Of a stretch of 19,967 nt of DNA, positions 1 through 5,916 are shown piece by piece. This DNA comes from JANPEF01 sp046596055. Its GTDB lineage: Bacteria; Eisenbacteria; RBG-16-71-46; DASYSL01. Both the position numbers and the translations under genes were made by a program. The notes below the pieces were generated by a model. The model saw nothing but the letters and a program-made list of their open reading frames with translations. It was not told where the DNA came from and ran no database searches. The stretch covers positions 1 to 19,967 of the forward strand of contig JBKJNH010000189.1 in assembly GCA_046596055.1 (NCBI GenBank), given 5' to 3'. Position 1 is the stretch's first letter. Each line of letters starts with the position of its first letter.

Positions 1-77
1 GGCGAGCGGCATTCCTTACGTAATCCTGCGCCCGAACAACTTCTTCCAGAACGACGTGTGGTTCAAGGCCGCGATCC
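1..77 (+). repeat. 77-bp exact direct repeat of an internal NmrA segment at the window edge
   Basis: Bases 1-77 are identical to bases 587-663, inside the NmrA-type gene, and identity stops abruptly at base 78. Read in the NmrA frame the piece encodes a short internal fragment and then hits TGA at 80-82, so it is not a functional second copy. A repeat of exactly 77 bases touching the first base is what a de Bruijn assembler run at k = 77 leaves at a contig end. An assembly join or chimera is therefore more likely than a real partial duplication, but the sequence alone cannot prove it. Confidence 0.9.
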
Positions 78-141
78 GGTGATGGAAGCGCTGGGCGCCT
101 ATTTGAAGGATCGGGAACGGGGGATCAATCGGGGAGAATGA
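70..141 (+). other. Possible 3' end of an upstream gene, joined to the repeat
   Basis: After the 77-bp repeat one frame continues open to TGA at 139-141. It begins in the repeat and reads RDPVMEALGAYLKDRERG before a short tail. The stretch PVMEALGAYL recalls the C-terminal helix of HxlR-type winged-helix regulators, which often sit beside NmrA-type oxidoreductase genes. The upstream part of the frame belongs to the repeat and is not the natural N-terminal extension. About 20 residues are far too few for a firm call. Either it is the tail of a regulator gene whose body lies off the contig, or it is noncoding. Confidence 0.2.
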
Positions 142-215
142 CGGGGGCCGTTGGTGGCATCGTACGCGCACCCGATTTGTTCCCAATCCACCCCGGCTCC
201 CGAAAGGATCCTCCC

Positions 216-1076
216 ATGACTCACCTGGTTCTCGGCGGCACCGGCACGGTCGGCAGCGCCACCGTGCAGGCCCTGCTCGCGCGCGGCGAAGCGGTCCATG
301 TCCTCACCCGCTCGGCCGACAAGGCGAAGGCGCTGCCCGCCGGCGTCGTCGGCGTGGTCGGTGACCTGGGCGACCCCCTCACCTACGACGCCATCTTCCG
401 CGGCGTGGACACGGTCTTCTTGCTCAACGCGCTCGGGCTCGGTGAACTGCAGGAAGGCCTGTCGGCGCTCGCCGAGGCGAAGAAGGCCGGCGTGAAGCGA
501 CTGGTCTACCTGTCCGTGCACGACCTGGAAAAGGGGATCGCGATTCCGCACTTTGCCGGAAAGATCGCGATTGAGAACGCGATCAAGGCGAGCGGCATTC
601 CTTACGTAATCCTGCGCCCGAACAACTTCTTCCAGAACGACGTGTGGTTCAAGGCCGCGATCCTCGAGTACGGCGTCTATCCGCAGCCGTTCGGCTCGAC
701 CGGAGTCTCGCGCGTCGACGTGCGGGACATCGCCGACGCGGCGGTGAACGCCCTGACCGACGCGAAGCACGAGAACAAAACGTTCGCTTTGGTCGGCCCC
801 GAGCCGCTCAAGGCGCCGGAGACCGCGGCGCTGTGGGCGAAGGTGCTGGGACGCTCGATCGCCTACGGCGGCGACGACCTGGCGGCGTGGTCCGTGCAAC
901 AGCGCCAGTGGCTGCCCGCGTGGCTCGTCTACGACTTCGCGATGATGTACGAGATGTTCCAGACGAAGGGCCTGGTCGCCACGCCGGCGCAGGTCGCCGA
1001 GACGACGGCGATCGCCGGGCATCCGCCCCGCAACTACGCGGACTACGTGGCCGAGACCGTCGCGGCCTGGACGTAG
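216..1076 (+). CDS. NmrA-family NAD(P)-binding oxidoreductase
   Basis: This 286-residue protein is an atypical short-chain dehydrogenase of the NmrA/TMR type, a cytoplasmic NAD(P)-binding Rossmann protein. Such proteins act as NAD(P)H-dependent quinone or enone reductases or as redox sensors. The dinucleotide-binding motif GGTGTVG is at residues 7-13, directly after the first beta strand, which fixes the start at ATG 216. An AAAGGA-type ribosome site lies just upstream; an in-frame ATG at 138 would add 26 residues with no family resemblance. The strand-loop block AGVKRLVYLSVHD and the block ILRPNNFFQN match the family. The Tyr-xxx-Lys pair of classical dehydrogenases is not evident at its usual place, as is normal here. 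Length is typical. It runs toward the DinB gene, 22 bases away. Substrate unknown. Confidence 0.88.
   Translation: MTHLVLGGTGTVGSATVQALLARGEAVHVLTRSADKAKALPAGVVGVVGDLGDPLTYDAIFRGVDTVFLLNALGLGELQEGLSALAEAKKAGVKRLVYLSVHDLEKGIAIPHFAGKIAIENAIKASGIPYVILRPNNFFQNDVWFKAAILEYGVYPQPFGSTGVSRVDVRDIADAAVNALTDAKHENKTFALVGPEPLKAPETAALWAKVLGRSIAYGGDDLAAWSVQQRQWLPAWLVYDFAMMYEMFQTKGLVATPAQVAETTAIAGHPPRNYADYVAETVAAWT
587..663 (+). repeat. Internal partner of the 77-bp direct repeat
   Basis: This stretch within the NmrA-type gene (around the ILRPNNFFQN block) is the second copy of bases 1-77. Here it is in its natural reading context, so this is the original copy. Confidence 0.9.
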
Positions 1077-1098
1077 TCCGCTCTGCTCACTCGACCCT

Positions 1099-1605
1099 TC
1101 ATGCCGGCTCGTCCGCGCTCGCGCCATAGAGCGCGGGCACCGGCACGTCGAGCAGGCGCAGGTACACGGTGAGCTGGCCGCGGTGGTGGATCGCGTGGTC
1201 GAGCAGGTAGACGCGCAGCGCCTCGCCGCGCGTCAACGTGCGCAGCGTGATCGCGCCGCGGCGCAGCGACCACGGCGCGGCCAGGGTCGCCGCGTCGCAC
1301 GTCGCGATCGCACCGCGCGCGACGACGACGTTCTCGTCGAAACCGGCGAGAATGCTCGCCAGGGCAGTCGGGGCGGGGGCCGCCGGCCGGCTCTCATTCA
1401 GCGTCACGTCATAGCTGTCGTACCCGATCATTCCACCCGTCCACCCCGGCAGGCGCGACAGGTGCGTGGCGAGTTCCCCGACGGTCCACGACCTTGCATG
1501 CGGCCGGAACTCGAAGCGATCACCGGGCACACGCTCGAGCACGCGGCGGACGTCGGACATCGTCGAATCGAATGCAGCCAGGAGCGCGGCGGCGGGGGCG
1601 GACAT
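1099..1605 (-). CDS. DinB-family (DinB/YfiT-like) metal-binding protein
   Basis: A 168-residue four-helix-bundle protein of the DinB/YfiT superfamily, which includes thiol-dependent transferases and many uncharacterised stress-linked proteins. The expected metal ligands are visible: H48 in ELATHL on helix 2, then H137 and H141 in the block DHAIHHRGQL. That block is the hallmark of the family, and it is followed by the usual YLRLLDVPVPALYG ending. Length is normal and the protein has no signal peptide, so it is cytoplasmic. It is convergent with the NmrA gene. There is no Shine-Dalgarno sequence before ATG 1605, but a TAGGCT hexamer ends 7 bases upstream, which suggests a leaderless transcript. 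The substrate cannot be read from the sequence. Confidence 0.9.
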   Translation of the reverse strand: MSAPAAALLAAFDSTMSDVRRVLERVPGDRFEFRPHARSWTVGELATHLSRLPGWTGGMIGYDSYDVTLNESRPAAPAPTALASILAGFDENVVVARGAIATCDAATLAAPWSLRRGAITLRTLTRGEALRVYLLDHAIHHRGQLTVYLRLLDVPVPALYGASADEPA

Positions 1606-1612
1606 GCGGCCG

Positions 1613-1618
1613 AGCCTA
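1613..1618 (-). promoter_or_regulatory. Candidate -10 element (TAGGCT) for a leaderless dinB-like mRNA
   Basis: On the minus strand TAGGCT fits TAnnnT and ends 7 bases before the ATG at 1605, leaving no room for a ribosome site. The same arrangement, GCTAaGCTgGGCCGC then ATG, precedes the histidine kinase gene at 5917. No good -35 is seen. Inferred from spacing and similarity only. Confidence 0.35.
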
Positions 1619-1838
1619 GCGGCCGCCCGCGCGGTGCGCCATGCCCGAAAATCGCCGGTCTGGTGCGCGTTCCGCGGTGGCGCGTGTCCACACCCGTGAA
1701 ATCGCCGTCAACGACGGGCCTTCGCGCTTGCGGGGCGCGCCGTCGTTGCGCACGATGATGCCTGAACGCGGGGTACCCGCCTGCCGCCGCACTCGATGGT
1801 GGAGCCGATCCACCCGCACCCGGTCCCCCGAGGTCCCG

Positions 1839-2225
1839 ATGTCCCAGCCCCCCCCGATCGACGACAGGCCGACGCCGAAGCCGTTCCCTGCGCGTATCCT
1901 CGCGGCCGGAATGCTCGGACTCGGGATCGTCGCAGTGCTGGGCTTCGTGGGCCTCCAGGGTGTGCAGCGCGGCGCGCTGGGTGGTCGCGGCACCGCCGGC
2001 AGCGACGTCGTCGTGATCTCGATCGACGGCATGTCGTGCGTGGGTTGTGCCGGCGCAGTCGAGTCGACCATCCGCGAGGTGGACGGCGTGGCCGAGGTCA
2101 CCGTCGACTACGATCATCGTCGCGCGAGCATCCGCCTCGCCGACACCAGCGTGGCGCCCGCCACGCTCGTCGCCGCCGTCGAGGACGCCGGCTACAAGGC
2201 GCGCGTCGAGACCGCCGAGCGCTAG
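1839..2225 (+). CDS. Membrane-anchored heavy-metal-associated (HMA) domain protein
   Basis: A 128-residue protein with one N-terminal membrane segment (about residues 19-43) and one HMA ferredoxin-like domain (about 57-124). The metal site is GMSCVGCAG with C67 and C70, the CxxC that binds Cu(I), Hg(II) or Zn(II) in CopZ, MerP and P-type ATPase N-domains. The motifs VDGVAEVTVDYD and EDAGYKARV complete the fold. Arg and Lys residues before the membrane segment predict N-in, so the HMA domain would face outside the cytoplasm, as in MerP but tethered. The start is ATG 1839 with GAGG five bases upstream; the frame is open further upstream without a site. No metal ATPase or regulator is nearby, so the partner and metal are unknown. 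Confidence 0.8.
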   Translation: MSQPPPIDDRPTPKPFPARILAAGMLGLGIVAVLGFVGLQGVQRGALGGRGTAGSDVVVISIDGMSCVGCAGAVESTIREVDGVAEVTVDYDHRRASIRLADTSVAPATLVAAVEDAGYKARVETAER

Positions 2226-3961
2226 TTGGTCGCGCCGGCCTCGGCCGGCGGAAACACCCGCGTCGCGCGGAGTCCCTCTCGATCGGTCCACATCGGCCGC
2301 ACTTCGGGCGTGGCGAACAGCCGCACCCGTTCGTAGGTGCCGGCCCGTTCGTAGGTCACTTCCATGCCTTCGAGCTTGTACGACGGGCGCGCGTACGAGC
2401 GCTCGATCGCGACCTGCAGGTCGACGGTGTCGTCGACCGGCCGGCCGTCGACCTCGCGGATCTCGTCGCCCGGGCGAACGCCGGCCGAGCGCGCGGGGCT
2501 GCCGTCGGGCACCGCGAGCAGGCGCGTCGTTCCGGGCTCGAACCGCTCCAGCCCGAACGTGAGGCCCTGCGTCGGCACGGCGCGGTAGGAGAGTCCGGCG
2601 TCGTCGAGTGCGCCGAGGAACGCGACCTCGGGCGCCGGGCCGATGAGTTCGCCGACGATCGTGCCGGGGTCCTCGCCCAGTGCGCCGGGCTTCCACGCCG
2701 GGCCGCGCAGGTGCGCAGTCAGGAGCAGGCGCATCGGCGGATGCGAGGCTTCCGTGCCACCCGCGCGGAGGGCCTGCGCCACCGATGGTCGACCGAGCTG
2801 GTGTGCGCGCCAGTCGAGCGCCCACGTCGTCACGCAGCCGCGCGCGTACGAGGCGGTGAACGCCTCGGGGTCGCGATCGAAACTGCGACCCAGGTCCTCC
2901 ATCGGTTCGTGCAACCAGCGGTTCCCCGCGAGCTCGCACCACTTGCCTGCCAGTTCATCGGCCGCCTGCTCCTCGGACGTCAGGCCGGCAGCGACGCGAG
3001 CGCGCAGCCCGTAGTAATCGGCGGCGCCTTCGACGAACCAGTGATCCTCGGCCTTGGGAAAGCGGAACGCCCCGCCCAGCCAGAAGTGCGCGAGTTCGTG
3101 CGCCACCAGTCGCACCAGGCCCGGGCTGTCGTCCGGACCCAGGTCGCGCGACAGGCGCAGGTCGATCGAGCGGCCGGTCGCGTTGCCGGCGAAGCCGTGG
3201 CCCGTGTACGGATACGACACGACGACCGACAGCGGAACCTCGAGACGATCGGGACCCAGCGCGTCGACGTGCGCCTCGAGCACCCGCCCGACCAGCGCCA
3301 GGAGTTCGCTCTCGGTCGTCTCGCCGATGCCGCGGCGGCCCCACACGATGGGCGGCAAGCGCTCGGACACGGCGGGCAGCACGCGCACGTCGTAGTCTCC
3401 GACGGCGACGTACGACTCGAGCAACGTGTCGAACTCGGGATGATCGATGACCACGGGGCCGCGGGTCGGCGCCGCGGGGTCAGCGGCGAGTTGCGCCAGC
3501 GGCGCGACGACCGTCACGCCTTCGGGCAGGTGGAATGTCAGAGTGATCGAGTCGAGTTGCGCCGGCTGCTCGCCTGCGGGCTGGGCGAGGAGTTCGAACC
3601 CGCGCCAGCAGGCGAAGCCCGGCCCCGAGTGTGGCTCGACCGGCGCGACGGCGTGGTAGCGGACCGACTGTCCGGCGACGATCGAGTGCATCTCGCGGCG
3701 ACGACCCTGCGGTGGAAGGACGAGGCGGAAGCCCTTCGGCACGGCCCCGGTTGCAGTGACCTCGACCTCGGCGCCGGCGCCGGGGTCTGCGGGGACCGTG
3801 ATCACGTAGTCGAGGCGAACGCTCTGCCGGGCGGGCGCAAGGGGGCCGCAGCCGAACGAGCCACCGAGGAGGAGGACCGCCAGGGAGGCGAGCGCGGGCA
3901 GCAGCAAGCGGGCTCGCAGGCCCGGGCGGGGGCCGGCTTGGGGAAGCAGACGCCGGATCAT
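2222..3961 (-). CDS. Exported HExxH metallopeptidase (gluzincin) with C-terminal PDZ domain
   Basis: A 579-residue zinc peptidase of the M1/M61 gluzincin type. The catalytic motif HELAH lies at residues 288-292, and the third ligand is E311 in WFVEGAADYY, 19 residues after the second His. A PDZ domain (about residues 480-545, with GVRPGDEIREVDG) is near the C-terminus, the same order as in M61 glycyl aminopeptidases. The N-terminus has Arg residues and then a hydrophobic stretch ending near GGSFGC, a signal peptide. The lipobox is imperfect, so lipoprotein anchoring is only possible. The ATG at 3961 was chosen because it puts the signal peptide at the N-terminus; upstream in-frame ATGs at 3979, 4015 and 4060 would run into the divergent gene's leader. 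Its stop overlaps the HMA stop at CTAG (2222-2225). Substrate unknown. Confidence 0.82.
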   Translation of the reverse strand: MIRRLLPQAGPRPGLRARLLLPALASLAVLLLGGSFGCGPLAPARQSVRLDYVITVPADPGAGAEVEVTATGAVPKGFRLVLPPQGRRREMHSIVAGQSVRYHAVAPVEPHSGPGFACWRGFELLAQPAGEQPAQLDSITLTFHLPEGVTVVAPLAQLAADPAAPTRGPVVIDHPEFDTLLESYVAVGDYDVRVLPAVSERLPPIVWGRRGIGETTESELLALVGRVLEAHVDALGPDRLEVPLSVVVSYPYTGHGFAGNATGRSIDLRLSRDLGPDDSPGLVRLVAHELAHFWLGGAFRFPKAEDHWFVEGAADYYGLRARVAAGLTSEEQAADELAGKWCELAGNRWLHEPMEDLGRSFDRDPEAFTASYARGCVTTWALDWRAHQLGRPSVAQALRAGGTEASHPPMRLLLTAHLRGPAWKPGALGEDPGTIVGELIGPAPEVAFLGALDDAGLSYRAVPTQGLTFGLERFEPGTTRLLAVPDGSPARSAGVRPGDEIREVDGRPVDDTVDLQVAIERSYARPSYKLEGMEVTYERAGTYERVRLFATPEVRPMWTDREGLRATRVFPPAEAGATN

Positions 3962-4001
3962 CAGGCAAAAGGATGACATACGATCGAACCGAAGGCATCG
4001 G

Positions 4002-4007
4002 TAAGAT
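4002..4007 (+). promoter_or_regulatory. Candidate -10 element (TAAGAT) in the 80-bp divergent region
   Basis: The only spacer between the divergent peptidase and hydrolase genes is 3962-4041, visibly less G+C-rich than its surroundings. TAAGAT lies 34 bases before the TTG start at 4042, leaving room for a short leader that includes the GAGGG site at 4032-4036. No convincing -35 is seen. A promoter for the peptidase must lie in the same interval, but I cannot single one out. Confidence 0.3.
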
Positions 4008-4041
4008 CGATCCATTCCCGCCCACCACCTCGAGGGTCTGC

Positions 4042-5187
4042 TTGCGCGCACGTCGGCCATTCCTCCCGCTCCACGTCCTGATCTCCGGCCTGGCCGGCGC
4101 CTGCGCCCTGTTATCGGCCGCTCCGAGGGCTTTCTGCGCCCCGGAGGAGCCCGTTCGGCTGAGCCCGCACGGGCCGGCCCGGGGCCTGCCCCCGTACGTC
4201 CAGGTCGAGGTCGTGGCCGAGAGCACGTGGGTCTTGCGCGCCGGGACCGCGAACATGACGGCGTTCCTCACCGCGGCAGGCTGGGTCCTGGTCGACACCG
4301 GCACGCGGGCCGAGGCGATCCCGCTGCGCAACGAGCTCGAGACGCTGGCCCGGGCGCCGGTGGCCGCGGTGTTCAATACGCACTTCCACGACGATCACGC
4401 CGGAGGGAATGCGGTCTATCGCGGGATGAACGTGCCCATCTACGCGAGCGCAGCGAGCGCGGTTCTGGAGCGCACGATCCGCTCCCGAATGACCAAGGGC
4501 GCTCCCCTCGAAGTCGCGCGCCTCGAAGCCTGCGCCGCCGCCACGTCGCCCGGGCCCGACCACGAGCGGGTGACCGCGTTCTACGACTTCCTCGCCCGCT
4601 GGTGGCGCGAGGGTGCAGCCGATGCGGCGCGCGATCCGCAGTTTGTCGTCCCGGCGGACCGTCCGTTCGAGCGGCGCATGCGAGTGACGGTGGGCGGAGT
4701 CGCCTTCGAGGCGCGCGCCCTGCCTCACGCCGCGCACACCGGCGGTGACGCGATCGTGATCGTGCCGTCCCGGAAGGTGATGTCGGTCGGCGACGTCATC
4801 ACGCCCGGCGCGGCCCCGTGGGCGGATCAGTTCATGGGGGAGGGCTCGATCGAGGGCATCGTCACGGCGCAGGACACGCTGCTCACGTGGATGAAGAACG
4901 GGTTCGGCCTGCGCGGCGTTTCGCCGGCCGACTCGACCTGGCGCATCGTTCCCGGGCACGGCGCGGTGACCACACCGCCTCGGATGGTCACGGATCGCGC
5001 CTCGCTCGGCACGCTGCGCGCCTGTGCACGGGCGGCGTTCGACGCCGGTCTCGACCGCGCGGCGGCGGGGCAGGGATGCGCCGGAGCGGGATTTCCCGGG
5101 GGCAACGGCGCGTACGCGGCCTGGCTGTTCGCCGAAGAGTGGCGTCGACCGCCAGCCACGCGCACGAAGCGGGCCCGGCACCCTTGA
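4042..5187 (+). CDS. Exported metallo-beta-lactamase-fold hydrolase
   Basis: A 381-residue metallo-beta-lactamase-superfamily enzyme. The zinc motif HFHDDH gives H114, H116, D118 and H119. The remaining ligands are H232 (HTGGD), D251 (SVGDV) and H306 (VPGHG). The set matches the binuclear hydrolase layout, with the strand motif WVLVDTGT ahead of it. A hydrophobic N-terminal segment ending at AFCA looks like a signal peptide, so the enzyme is exported. I prefer the TTG at 4042, preceded by GAGGG at a spacing of 5; the in-frame ATG at 3973 has a poor site and would overlap the divergent peptidase gene. Family members include beta-lactamases, lactonases and other hydrolases, and nothing here selects one. 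The tail after PGHG is long and has two Cys. Confidence 0.82.
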   Translation: MRARRPFLPLHVLISGLAGACALLSAAPRAFCAPEEPVRLSPHGPARGLPPYVQVEVVAESTWVLRAGTANMTAFLTAAGWVLVDTGTRAEAIPLRNELETLARAPVAAVFNTHFHDDHAGGNAVYRGMNVPIYASAASAVLERTIRSRMTKGAPLEVARLEACAAATSPGPDHERVTAFYDFLARWWREGAADAARDPQFVVPADRPFERRMRVTVGGVAFEARALPHAAHTGGDAIVIVPSRKVMSVGDVITPGAAPWADQFMGEGSIEGIVTAQDTLLTWMKNGFGLRGVSPADSTWRIVPGHGAVTTPPRMVTDRASLGTLRACARAAFDAGLDRAAAGQGCAGAGFPGGNGAYAAWLFAEEWRRPPATRTKRARHP

Positions 5188-5216
5188 CGATTCCCTGACG
5201 TACAAACGACCGAGGG

Positions 5217-5222
5217 TTGACA
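5217..5222 (+). promoter_or_regulatory. Possible -35 box (TTGACA) upstream of the Cys-rich protein gene
   Basis: A perfect TTGACA lies 117 bases before ATG 5340, in a locally AT-richer stretch. The best -10-like hexamers downstream (AAAATG at 5235, GATCAT at 5244) are at poor spacings, so this is only a possible promoter for the Cys-rich gene and perhaps the block to 9576. Confidence 0.25.
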
Positions 5223-5339
5223 CGGATTCGCACCAAAATGGGCGATCATACGAAGGTCGGTGAGCGGGCCTGCAGACCGGGTGGGCGCGCGACCGGTGTC
5301 ACCCTGCGCCACGAGTTCGCATCGGGGAGGTCGAGCAAC

Positions 5340-5855
5340 ATGCGCCTGCGGTTCCACAATGGAGCGATCGCCTTCGCGACGCTCGTCCTTCTCGCGCCGA
5401 TCATGGCGCCGCACCCCGCCGCCGGAGGTCCCACGGCGAGTAATGCGAGCGACTGCGAGAAGAAGGCCGCCGCCCGCGTCACCCACGAATGCGTGTCCTG
5501 CGACGCCTCGGTCAGCTGCCTCGAGCGCGTCACCGCCGCCGGCGGCACGGCCGAGATCATCCCGATCGCCAACGGGCTCATGATCCTCTACAACACGTCG
5601 ATGTCGAAGCGGGTTCCCGAGGTGCAGAACGCGGCGATCGAGCGCTGGGACGTCACCGACCAGATCATCGCCGGCAAGGCCGAGGGCCACCTGTGCGCCT
5701 CGTGCTGCGCGGCGCGCACGCTGCTCATGCGCTCCGATCGCCAGGTCTATCGCACCTCGACCGGCGTCGTGGCCATGGTCACCAGCGACGACTTCACGAT
5801 GGTGCGCGAGCTGCACCGCATGGCGCCCAAGCGGCGCGTCGTCGTCGACCAGTAG
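5340..5855 (+). CDS. Exported Cys-rich protein of unknown function with two CxSC half-repeats
   Basis: I do not recognise this 171-residue protein. Residues 1 to about 29 form a signal peptide (Arg-containing n-region, hydrophobic core, Ala/Gly-rich end). The mature part has seven Cys: 39, 51, 54, 60, 119, 122 and 123. Two similar halves can be seen. Each starts with CxSC (C51-C54 and C119-C122), continues to a Gly-led strand ending in TS (86-87 and 148-149), and ends in a helix of pattern V-x-E-[VL]-x3-A-x2-R (92-102 and 155-165). The start ATG 5340 follows GGGGAGG with a spacing of 9; the frame is open upstream without a site. It ends 61 bases before the histidine kinase gene. Disulfide or metal binding is possible but not shown. 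Confidence 0.7.
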   Translation: MRLRFHNGAIAFATLVLLAPIMAPHPAAGGPTASNASDCEKKAAARVTHECVSCDASVSCLERVTAAGGTAEIIPIANGLMILYNTSMSKRVPEVQNAAIERWDVTDQIIAGKAEGHLCASCCAARTLLMRSDRQVYRTSTGVVAMVTSDDFTMVRELHRMAPKRRVVVDQ

Positions 5856-5901
5856 TCCCGCGACCCACCTCGCGCCTTCGCCCCGGCGGCGGCGTTCCTG
5901 C

Positions 5902-5907
5902 TAAGCT
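5902..5907 (+). promoter_or_regulatory. Candidate extended -10 (TGCTAAGCT) before the histidine kinase gene
   Basis: TAAGCT, preceded by TG one base upstream as in extended -10 promoters, ends 9 bases before ATG 5917, which has no Shine-Dalgarno sequence. The flank GGCCGC between element and ATG is shared with the DinB gene's upstream region. This suggests the kinase mRNA can start at or near the start codon. Confidence 0.35.
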
Positions 5908-5916
5908 GGGCCGCCC

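Noticed and set aside
138..215. N-terminal extension of the NmrA-type protein from ATG 138
   Set aside because: The Rossmann strand and GGTGTVG motif begin directly after ATG 216, which has a ribosome site; the extension has no family resemblance.
1709..1748. 9-bp inverted repeat CAACGACGG / CCGTCGTTG between the DinB and HMA genes
   Set aside because: The 22-base loop is long, no T-run follows, and stems of this size arise easily in such G+C-rich sequence.
3973..4041. ATG 3973 as start of the metallo-beta-lactamase-fold gene
   Set aside because: Its AAAAGG sits directly against the ATG with no spacing, it would overlap possible starts of the divergent peptidase, and it would put 23 extra residues before the signal peptide.
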